Assembly: GCA_002901265.1 (NCBI GenBank)
Contig: PPHI01000037.1
Coordinates: 62,001 to 126,000, forward strand
Reading direction: 5' to 3'
DNA length: 64,000 nt
Origin: Rhodopirellula baltica
Lineage (GTDB): Bacteria; Planctomycetota; Planctomycetia; Pirellulales; Pirellulaceae
Every line of letters starts with the position of its first letter. Position 1 is the stretch's first letter. The translations under genes were made by a program, and so were the position numbers. Positions 36,376-43,394 of this stretch are shown piece after piece. A model generated the notes under the pieces. It was not told the DNA's origin. It made no database searches and saw nothing but the letters and a program-made list of their open reading frames with translations.

Positions 36376-36933
36376 TCAAGCTCCCAACACAACCAATTTG
36401 ACTTCGCCGTCACTACGCCCTTGCTGTTGATCTTGAAACCGACACGCGGTTTTCAAAATCGACAATCTGCTGCGTCGGCGTGCGGACAGAAGGCGAACTT
36501 CACCTACGAAGTCGCGAGGATTAAGTTCGCTGTGATAGTGACTTTGAATGCTCGCGATCAAATAATTGGACAGCTGCTTTTTAAAGAAACCGTCCAAGGT
36601 GTAATCGTCGAGCGCCGGCAATAGCGATTCCCGAACACAAGTCGCTAGCAAGACATACGCCAATTGGTTGTAGCAAATATTGAATTCGACAGCGTTGAAA
36701 TGTCCTGTGTCGTCGATATAGCAGGACCTGTCGATTTCGAATTCTCCTATCGCGACAATCGAGTCCCATGTGCGTGTGCATTCGGTCTCGAATCCCACGT
36801 GGACTCGCTTCAGATACTGACACGACGGTCGATAGGGCTTTAGCACCTGTCTCAAGAATGCGTCATCAATGTCGCTGACTTGGCACAACGTTGATGTCGC
36901 GATTCGATGATTCGCTAGCGTGAGAGGACTCAT
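36376..36933 (-). CDS. scoD: FcoT-like hot-dog protein (ScoD / Rv0098 family)
   Basis: 185 residues, nearly the same length as M. tuberculosis FcoT (Rv0098, about 183). The block CYIDDTGHFNAVEFNICYNQLAY corresponds to the Rv0098 block containing STGHFNAVELILCFNQLAY, a match I recall directly. LLPALDDYTLDGFFKKQLSN and LNPRDFVGEVRL also align. In isonitrile lipopeptide pathways ScoD adds glycine to an enoyl thioester and releases the beta-(carboxymethylamino) fatty acid. The start overlaps the oxygenase stop (ATGA) and the gene abuts the NRPS. This rare family is the strongest marker of the pathway here. Confidence 0.88.
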   Translation of the reverse strand: MSPLTLANHRIATSTLCQVSDIDDAFLRQVLKPYRPSCQYLKRVHVGFETECTRTWDSIVAIGEFEIDRSCYIDDTGHFNAVEFNICYNQLAYVLLATCVRESLLPALDDYTLDGFFKKQLSNYLIASIQSHYHSELNPRDFVGEVRLLSARRRSRLSILKTACRFQDQQQGRSDGEVKLVVLGA

Positions 36934-37820
36934 GACACGATTCCTTTGTAGAACGGCAAGTCGTCATAGATACCGATGCGATAGCTCTTACTCTGTTGCC
37001 CCGGTTTGACGGCCGTTGACATATGGATCAAAAAGCGGTTGTCCCAGATGATCAAATCGCCCTCTGACCACGCATGCTCGTGAATGTGCTCTGGCCGCTC
37101 GATGTATTCGAACAACTCGGCCAGTCGTTCACGGTTCTCTTCGAAGGTCATCCCTTCAATCGCCACGGTAAAACCGCTGTTGAGATACAGGATTCGCTCT
37201 CCGGTGACCGGGTGCTCGATCACCGCGGGGTGCCGCACCGGTGGCACCTCTTCATTGATTCGGTCGAGCAATTCTTTTAACGACCGATCGATATCGGACG
37301 CTTGCACCTTGTATCGCAATTGTCCGGCATGAATTGTGGTCGCATGATCGACATAAGCCTTCAGATGCTCGGGCAACTCCCGATAAACCTTGGCCATATC
37401 GATATATAACGTGCCTCGTGCATCCTGCGGGAACACTTGTGGATAGATCGACGTCCATGACAACGGATGCTGCTCGAACGAACAATCGGTATGCCAGTAA
37501 TGCCCTGTCCGAGCCACACCGACTTTTTGACCGTTCTCGGCGATATTGGACGAGACAAAGATTTCGGGATAGCTTGGATGGTGATAGTTGGTCTGAAAAT
37601 AAACTTGCGGACGCCCAAGTTTTCGAGCGATTTCGACGTACTGCGACTCATTCATTTGTTGGCCGCGTATGACGACCAAACGATAGCGATAGATCGCTTC
37701 ACGTATTGCAGTTATCTCGGACGAGTCGGGCACCAGCTCATTGACATCGATACCGGAAATCACCGCCCCAATCTGGTCGGCGGGTGGTGCATCGATTCGA
37801 AGACTCTGTACGGCTGACAT
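36930..37820 (-). CDS. scoE: TauD/TfdA-type Fe(II)/2-oxoglutarate oxygenase (ScoE / Rv0097 family isonitrile synthase)
   Basis: 296 residues from ATG 37820, two bases after the ligase stop; the upstream extension of the open frame lies inside the ligase gene and is rejected. The iron site is HYWHTDCSF (His-x-Asp) with a distal His in WDNRFLIHMST; the 2-oxoglutarate Arg is in SYRIGIYDD. Blocks shared with Rv0097 as I recall it are YHHPSYPEIFVSS, RTGHYWH, GTLYIDMAKVYRELP, HPVTGERILYLN and GDLIIWDNR. ScoE converts the glycine-derived CH2COOH amine into an isonitrile with loss of CO2. It lies between the ScoC-like and ScoD-like genes. Confidence 0.88.
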   Translation of the reverse strand: MSAVQSLRIDAPPADQIGAVISGIDVNELVPDSSEITAIREAIYRYRLVVIRGQQMNESQYVEIARKLGRPQVYFQTNYHHPSYPEIFVSSNIAENGQKVGVARTGHYWHTDCSFEQHPLSWTSIYPQVFPQDARGTLYIDMAKVYRELPEHLKAYVDHATTIHAGQLRYKVQASDIDRSLKELLDRINEEVPPVRHPAVIEHPVTGERILYLNSGFTVAIEGMTFEENRERLAELFEYIERPEHIHEHAWSEGDLIIWDNRFLIHMSTAVKPGQQSKSYRIGIYDDLPFYKGIVS

Positions 37821-37822
37821 GA

Positions 37823-39409
37823 TCAGTTCACCTTTCGTGTGTGGTTTTCCCAGTACGGCTTTCGAAGCTCTGTTTTCAGAACTTTTCCGCTGGGGTTCCG
37901 GGGAAGTTGAGTGACAAATTCGAATGACTTGGGGACCTTGAATTCGGCGAGCTCCGACCGCACAAAGCTCAGCAAATCGCGGACACGTGGCTTTTCGGCG
38001 TCGCCGCGGAGAACCAAAAACGCTTTCGGCGATTCGCCCCATTTCGGATCAGGGACACCGATCACCGCGACATCCGCGATTGCGGCATGCTTGCGTAACG
38101 CCGTTTCGATTTCGGCCGGAAAGATGTTTTCGCCGGCGTAGATGATCATGTCCTTGATGCGATCGCAGACGAACAGAAAACCACGACCGTCCAAATAGCC
38201 TGCGTCACCGGTCTTGACCCAACCGTCAACGAGCGTAGCGTTGGTTTCGTCGGGGCGGCGATAGTATTCCAACATCGCGGACGGCGACCGAAGCCAGATT
38301 TCGCCGACTTCACCCGTGTCCAGTTCGCCCCCATCGGGACCAACAACTTTGCACTCGACACCGGGAAGCGGCTGGCCAGCGGCCGACGCAAGCGCCGGAT
38401 CGGAGTGATCTTCAGGCCGCAAACAGACCGCCATGTTGCCCGTTTCCGTCAAACCATAAATTTGAAAGAAACGTGCATTGTTAAACGCGGCTTGAGCTTT
38501 CGCGAGCAGTTCCGCAGCGATCGGTGAACCGCCATAAAGAAGCCCACGAACGCTGGAGAAGTCTGCCGCCGTAAAGGTTGGCTCGGCCAAAACGAACTGA
38601 ATCATCGCGGGCACCATCGGCACTTGAGTGACTCGGCGCTGGACGATCAATTCGATCGCTTTCCAACCGACAAACGAGGGCATCAAATACCCGGTCGATC
38701 CGCTCAAAAATCCTTGCACCGCCCACCACAACCCGCCAATGTGGAACTGCGGAAGTGACAACAACAATCGGTCGCTTGACGAAAACCCCATCCAATCGTC
38801 GCCTTGCGATCGCATTTGGCGACGCAAACGAATAAATGCCCGATGGCTCAGCACGACGCCCTTCGGTGTTCCAGTTGTTCCCGACGTGTAGATCTGCACA
38901 ACAGGCGTTTCGCTGAAGTGGCCCTGTGCAACAGTATCTTCGATTGCGTCGCACTGGTCGTGCCGATCCAACCATTGCTGAAATCGCTCGATCGAAAGGA
39001 CGCCTCGCTGCGACTGTTGCGATGAACGAACACCACTGAGTTTGTCGCTGGATGCATTGTCCGCGAACAAAAGCTTTGCGTCACAGTCATCCAAAATCCG
39101 CGACAGTTCCGCCGCAGACAGCTTCCAGTTGATCGGGACCAACACGCAGCCCGCCTTGGCACAGCCGAAAAGCAACAAATAGCCCGCGAGGCTGTCCATA
39201 CCGATCAAGGCAACTCGTGCACCGATACCACAGCCTTCTGCGACAAGTGCTGCGGCGATTCGGTCGGTGACCTGATCAAGCTTCGCAAAGCTGACGGAGT
39301 CGTCATCGAGGGCAAACGCAATGTGGTCTCCAAAACGCTCGGCTAGCGTTTGACAAGCTTCGCCGAGTGTTTCGCAAGCGTCCAATGCGGTGAATTCAAA
39401 TTTCGCCAT
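37823..39409 (-). CDS. scoC: Acyl-adenylate ligase (ScoC / FadD10-like)
   Basis: 528 residues from ATG 39409; a GTG at 39412 would add one residue. Class I adenylate-forming motifs are VVQIYTSGTTGTPKGVVLSH, FQIYGLTETGNMA, VKTGDAGYLDGRGFLFVCDR, IIYAGENIFPAEIE and the C-terminal NPSGKVLKTELR lysine. In the actinobacterial pathway ScoC activates a fatty acid and loads it on the ScoB carrier. Here the only carrier is the N-terminal domain of the NRPS, three genes downstream. The start codon overlaps the stop of the PEP-CTERM gene (TGATG). On sequence alone it could be any acyl-CoA/ACP ligase; context makes the ScoC role likely. Confidence 0.85.
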   Translation of the reverse strand: MAKFEFTALDACETLGEACQTLAERFGDHIAFALDDDSVSFAKLDQVTDRIAAALVAEGCGIGARVALIGMDSLAGYLLLFGCAKAGCVLVPINWKLSAAELSRILDDCDAKLLFADNASSDKLSGVRSSQQSQRGVLSIERFQQWLDRHDQCDAIEDTVAQGHFSETPVVQIYTSGTTGTPKGVVLSHRAFIRLRRQMRSQGDDWMGFSSSDRLLLSLPQFHIGGLWWAVQGFLSGSTGYLMPSFVGWKAIELIVQRRVTQVPMVPAMIQFVLAEPTFTAADFSSVRGLLYGGSPIAAELLAKAQAAFNNARFFQIYGLTETGNMAVCLRPEDHSDPALASAAGQPLPGVECKVVGPDGGELDTGEVGEIWLRSPSAMLEYYRRPDETNATLVDGWVKTGDAGYLDGRGFLFVCDRIKDMIIYAGENIFPAEIETALRKHAAIADVAVIGVPDPKWGESPKAFLVLRGDAEKPRVRDLLSFVRSELAEFKVPKSFEFVTQLPRNPSGKVLKTELRKPYWENHTRKVN

Positions 39410-40272
39410 CACGATGCGTTCTCTTCGCCGGCGTCCCTATTTCGCTCGATCGTCGATCGCTTCCGGCGAACTAGCGAGAGGCCCAACGCCCCAATGGCCA
39501 AGCAAGCGAAACTTGACGGTTCGGGAATGGCAGTGACGCCCGCAAATGAAAACGTCCCGACATTCAATTCGGGTTGCAGATACCAAGCGGCACTAAACTC
39601 GTCGGAAACATACAGGTCCCCCGACAGCGAAAGGCTGCCAGCGGTGTCGATGCCCGCTGCTACCGAATCGATCGATAGATTTCGAATATCAAACAACGGC
39701 AGCGTTTGCAGTACGGTGTTGGTTAGCAACCAACCGGAGTTTTCTCCCTCCGAGCGAGTTTCGTCGTAGTGGAGTGCATAATTTCCAAACTGCAACCAAA
39801 CACTGCCGGTAGCGATCACCGCATCGTTCGCATACCAAAATGCGTCTCCACCGGCGAACGTTGCCGCCCCTTGCGCACCGACACTCGCGATGCTGGATGG
39901 ATCGAATTCGAGCGGGCTACCAGCACCCGCATTGAAGGTATAGCCCAAACCTTCGGTTGACGGTCGCACCCAACCGTCGCGAAGGTCACTGAAATCGGTG
40001 GCCGTGGCTGGCGATGCGGGGCGCCCCGGCAAGACGCCGTTACCGTGCAGTCCGAATTCCATAAACGCTTGCCCGGGCGTCAGCGAAATACCGACGCTTT
40101 GTAGCGCCAGCTCGTTGCCGCCGTTTGCGAACGCGTCGCCATCAAAATCGATGACCAGCGCCCCTCCCGTAACAACATCCGCCCGTGCGGAGTCGCCAAT
40201 GCTGTGAACCGCTAGAGACCCGATCACGGCAAATAAATAGACCAACCGTTTTTTGTATTGAATGTATGACAT
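39409..40272 (-). CDS. PEP-CTERM surface protein heading the isonitrile-cluster transcript
   Basis: 287 residues from ATG 40272; the long upstream open frame has no coding signs. The signal peptide is KRLVYLFAVIGSLAVHSIGD ending near ARA. The sorting tail is TAIPEPSSFACLAIGALGLS followed by VRRKRS. The mature part begins DVVTGGALVIDF and resembles the PEP-CTERM protein at 27415-28221, so two related proteins bracket the biosynthetic genes. Overlap with the ligase gene (TGATG) shows that it belongs to the operon. A role in holding the product or its metal at the surface is only an inference. Confidence 0.85.
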   Translation of the reverse strand: MSYIQYKKRLVYLFAVIGSLAVHSIGDSARADVVTGGALVIDFDGDAFANGGNELALQSVGISLTPGQAFMEFGLHGNGVLPGRPASPATATDFSDLRDGWVRPSTEGLGYTFNAGAGSPLEFDPSSIASVGAQGAATFAGGDAFWYANDAVIATGSVWLQFGNYALHYDETRSEGENSGWLLTNTVLQTLPLFDIRNLSIDSVAAGIDTAGSLSLSGDLYVSDEFSAAWYLQPELNVGTFSFAGVTAIPEPSSFACLAIGALGLSLVRRKRSTIERNRDAGEENAS

Positions 40273-40675
40273 GTTTGCGATGCTGAATGACTGCTTGTGC
40301 CAATCCTCTTTTGCACTGACACAACCTGACCTGAGCAGACAACGGCGCGTTCGCCGCTGCGAAAGTGAATGCCGAGCAACATCAGCCGCGCCCATGCAGA
40401 CTAGAGCGATGCCAACTTTGTGAGGAGCAGACAAACCGTCGCCCGCATGGGAGCGACAGATGCGGCTCAGCAAATTGAAGTGATACGCTGCCATCGCGCA
40501 ACACAATGCAGAGAGCTGCGATTTGCAAATCGGGCGTGACAACCGAAGGAGCAAACATCAGCCTGCGACACCAAACGCATCAACAGATACGCAGACGTGC
40601 AGCATCAACCCAGATAGTTGCGTCGACGAAACGCACTAGCTCTCGGGTCACTGATGAAATCGGTCCGGTGCCACG
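40273..40675. promoter_or_regulatory. Upstream region of the isonitrile operon with a 14-bp palindrome
   Basis: About 400 bases without a gene separate the operon from the cysteine-rich gene upstream on the same strand, so the operon promoter is probably here. A perfect palindrome, CGATTTGCAAATCG, lies at 40519-40532, well placed for a regulator site. I do not recognise it as a Fur or Zur box and could not pick a reliable -35/-10 pair. Confidence 0.4.
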
Positions 40676-41353
40676 CTAGGCAGCAGCTACAGCAATCAAT
40701 CCCCGGGGCACAGGCCCTTCGGGTGAATCACAACGTGACTTCATCGAATCGCTTTCGATACAGAGTCGCTCACACAAGTGAGGTGGCGACTTGACGGTTG
40801 CATCCAGATCTGGAATCCAGGTGTCTTTCAACAAACGCAGCGAGACTTCGATTCCTCGGCACTTTAAAGCCGCATCCAACAACACGACACGAGATCGCTT
40901 GTCGATGTCCCTCGACGACTTGGAGGGCCGAATAGGCACATCGGTACATTTCGCACTGGCTTTTGAAGAACAGCACGTGCTGGCGGCAAGTCTCGCCGTA
41001 CAACAGGATCGCACCGGAGCGGCTTCACCTGAATCAGCGGCAGAAGCAACCACAGGCTGTGACTCTTGGACGCGTGCCACCAAAAATTCAGGCGGAGTAA
41101 CCTGATTCCGTTCAGCCCAAGCGAGTTTCTCGGCATCGGTGTGGCAGCAACACTTGTCCCAACAATGTTCCGCACTGGAACATCCACAAGGGCACGATTC
41201 ACAAGGAAATCGCTCGTTAGAAGGCTTCTTCGACCGATCCGGAAGCGGGATGCCAACAATGCCGACGAGGAGTGTCAGAACCAGCCCAGCGACGACCAAC
41301 CGAACCCTACGGGCCGAAAAGAATGACGTCGGATGAACATTATTACTGGACAA
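40676..41353 (-). CDS. Cysteine-rich membrane-anchored protein
   Basis: 225 residues with a TTG start, the only reasonable one. One transmembrane helix (LVVAGLVLTLLVGIVGIPL) is followed by a dense metal-ligand-like motif, CESCPCGCSSAEHCWDKC, continuing CCHTDAEKLAWAERN, and a second pair CCTARLAASTCC. The first block is a pattern I recall from planctomycete proteins of unknown function. The many Cys and His residues suggest metal binding, perhaps copper or zinc. It is just upstream of the isonitrile operon, whose actinobacterial relatives are linked to metal acquisition; a shared role is inference. No enzyme motif is visible. Confidence 0.72.
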   Translation of the reverse strand: MSSNNVHPTSFFSARRVRLVVAGLVLTLLVGIVGIPLPDRSKKPSNERFPCESCPCGCSSAEHCWDKCCCHTDAEKLAWAERNQVTPPEFLVARVQESQPVVASAADSGEAAPVRSCCTARLAASTCCSSKASAKCTDVPIRPSKSSRDIDKRSRVVLLDAALKCRGIEVSLRLLKDTWIPDLDATVKSPPHLCERLCIESDSMKSRCDSPEGPVPRGLIAVAAA

Positions 41354-41429
41354 ACTGGGGCGGCCATTAATAGGCGATCAGCCCGCTCCTCACGTCCGTC
41401 ATGATTACCCAAGCGATTCACCTTGTCAA

Positions 41430-42233
41430 TCATTCAAACGGGATGAAATCGTGCCACCGATATCCATCTGGTAACGTCTTACTAGCGGCGAATTCCAAGT
41501 GCAGGATCCTGCGGTGCCGATCCGTCCCGGGCAGCGATGATCCGCTGCCGTGCGTCAGTAAGGGTCGCATCGCCAGCACTTGCCCCTTTGCCGCATGAAC
41601 CGAGACTGCGTGCTGCACACCAACCCCTTCGCTGTCACTGGTGTGATGTGACTGGGGCACAACACGTAGCGGACCGTTTTCGTCGGTTACTTCGTCCAGG
41701 TGAATTCGCAGCGTCAACATTTGCCGCAAAATCTCGTCCGATGCGATCACATGCGGAACACCTGCCTTGACCGTCGGGCGTGAAAAGAACGGCGACGGAG
41801 TTTCTCGATCGGCACCGTTGTCGGCAACCGCGATGGCCGTGTCCTTGTGCCAGCCCAGTGCCCATGTCCGATCCGGCGGCTTGTCGAAAAACAAAGCCCG
41901 CACCAATCCGAATCTGTCTCCCAACTGCGACTTCAGAAAACCGATCAACGACTCGGTTCGCCAAACCGTTGCCACCATCGGCAATGTCCGGATCAAGTTC
42001 CGCGCGGCGTAGACATGTCCGCGACTGGATTTGGCTAACACACCGCCGTCGCGTTTTTCGGCAAGGTCACGGTCCGCGAAGACTCGTTCACATGCCGTCA
42101 ACAATTCGTCGACGACCAATTGCTTGACCGGCTTGTTCAATAACGCGAATCCTTGGCTGCGAAACGAATCCATCGCCAGATCGGCATCGGGCGTGAAAGC
42201 TTGACTCGGCTGACCCGAATTGCTACTTTGCAT
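41430..42233 (-). CDS. Phytanoyl-CoA dioxygenase (PhyH) family protein
   Basis: 267 residues from ATG 42233. The iron-binding His-x-Asp is in LGWHKDTAIAV, the distal His in MRPLLTHGSGSS, and the 2-oxoglutarate Arg in RHRRILHLEF. The fold and spacing are those of PhyH-type Fe(II)/2-oxoglutarate hydroxylases that act on lipids or amino acids. It lies about 1.2 kb upstream of the isonitrile operon on the same strand but is separated by the cysteine-rich gene. It could hydroxylate a fatty acyl or amino acid building block, or be unrelated. Confidence 0.85.
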   Translation of the reverse strand: MQSSNSGQPSQAFTPDADLAMDSFRSQGFALLNKPVKQLVVDELLTACERVFADRDLAEKRDGGVLAKSSRGHVYAARNLIRTLPMVATVWRTESLIGFLKSQLGDRFGLVRALFFDKPPDRTWALGWHKDTAIAVADNGADRETPSPFFSRPTVKAGVPHVIASDEILRQMLTLRIHLDEVTDENGPLRVVPQSHHTSDSEGVGVQHAVSVHAAKGQVLAMRPLLTHGSGSSLPGTDRHRRILHLEFAASKTLPDGYRWHDFIPFE

Positions 42234-42287
42234 TGTAAAGTTACTTTCAGTATGACGTGGTTGTGATTCTCTTGCCGGGAGCAATCG

Positions 42288-42929
42288 GTGGAACTTCGCG
42301 ATGCGATGCAACAGATTTCTGAGATTCGCCAACAGATGGCGCAGACAGAAGTGTTCCGCGGTTATCGCTCCTTGACCGTTGCGTCATCAGGAATGCTGGG
42401 GTTGGCTGCCGCGGCCGTGCACACGACGCGATTGCAACCGGCCAGTTTTCAATCGAGCAGCGAGCTTCTGGATCACTGTTTGACACTGTGGCTGGTGGTG
42501 GCATCGATCAATGTCGGCTTGGTTGGTCTGGAACTGTTGTGGCGGATCAAATCCTCGTCCGACCGCCTGACTGGAGAAAAGACGCGATTGGCGGTCGAGC
42601 AGTTTGCGCCTTGCTTGGTAATCGGCGGACTTTTGACCATTTGTATCCAGCGCGGTGCTCCCGAGGCCAGCTGGATGCTGCCCGGATTGTGGTCCTTGGT
42701 GTTTGGGCAGGGCATTTTCGCGTCACGGCGAATGCTTCCCAATGCCGTCATCTGGTCGGCGATGTATTACGTGATTTGCGGTTGCTGTTGGCTACGCTGG
42801 GGTGATCACACCCAAGGCTTTTCGGCACTTCAAATGGCGATTTCATTCGGCGGTGGCCAATTCCTTTCCGCCGCTATCTTGTACTGGAATTTGGAGCGTC
42901 ATGATGCGACGAAAACAGAACCATTCTAA
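42288..42929 (+). CDS. Integral membrane protein paired with an HTH regulator
   Basis: 213 residues, GTG start. An N-terminal helix (AMQQISEIRQQMAQTEVFRG) is followed by about six hydrophobic segments, including LTVASSGMLGLAAAAVH, LTLWLVVASINVGLVGLELL and FAPCLVIGGLLTICI. No catalytic motif is visible. The last 29 bases overlap the regulator gene downstream. Such membrane-protein/HTH pairs occur repeatedly in Rhodopirellula-like genomes and probably form a sensing or regulatory unit; the signal is not known. Confidence 0.75.
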   Translation: MELRDAMQQISEIRQQMAQTEVFRGYRSLTVASSGMLGLAAAAVHTTRLQPASFQSSSELLDHCLTLWLVVASINVGLVGLELLWRIKSSSDRLTGEKTRLAVEQFAPCLVIGGLLTICIQRGAPEASWMLPGLWSLVFGQGIFASRRMLPNAVIWSAMYYVICGCCWLRWGDHTQGFSALQMAISFGGGQFLSAAILYWNLERHDATKTEPF

Positions 42930-43332
42930 AGCGACGCCGGACTCGGATAAAACATCATCACCCCCAAAGGCAGGCCGTTTCTCCTATGACGGGCTCGACC
43001 GGGTAATGCACGAGAAAGCTCGTTTGGGAATCATGGCTTCGCTGGCGGCAAACCGTGATGGCGTTGTCTTCAACGATCTCAAACGTTTGTGCTCGCTGAC
43101 TGATGGCAACCTCAGTCGTCACCTGGGAGTACTCAGCGACGCCGGACTGATCGAAATCTGGAAAGGCACCGAAAACTCGCGATCCCAAACCATGGTCCGG
43201 CTATCATCAACGGGACGCGAACGTTTCGCCGAGTACATCGCCGTCTTGGAATCCGTCGTCGCTGATGCACAGGCAAAAACACAAACCCAACCGAGCGGCC
43301 AACCCTTGGGCGGCAACTGGTCCCCGGCTTAG
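42901..43332 (+). CDS. Winged-helix transcriptional regulator (HTH_34-like)
   Basis: 143 residues from ATG 42901, with GGAG six bases upstream; the longer open frame from 42802 lies inside the membrane-protein gene. The winged helix is FSYDGLDRVMHEKARLGIMA, SLTDGNLSRHLGVLSDAGLI and the wing RSQTMVRLSSTGRERF, the usual pattern of the HTH_34/MarR-like regulators paired with small membrane proteins. The target is not known. The location beside the cluster and the radical SAM gene would allow local control. Confidence 0.82.
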   Translation: MMRRKQNHSKATPDSDKTSSPPKAGRFSYDGLDRVMHEKARLGIMASLAANRDGVVFNDLKRLCSLTDGNLSRHLGVLSDAGLIEIWKGTENSRSQTMVRLSSTGRERFAEYIAVLESVVADAQAKTQTQPSGQPLGGNWSPA

Positions 43333-43394
43333 CCTCTTTTTTTCGCCACTCACTTTGCAATACAAAGTCAATTTCAAAACCGAACGGTGAATTG

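Noticed and set aside
37821-38042. Longer N-terminus of the TauD-type oxygenase
   Set aside because: The extension lies inside the ligase gene and has no oxygenase similarity; ATG 37820 matches the family start.
29148-39409. Ordinary hydroxamate or catecholate siderophore cluster
   Set aside because: No hydroxylase of the ornithine N-oxygenase type, no isochorismate genes and no TonB receptor; the FcoT-like and ScoE-like genes point elsewhere.
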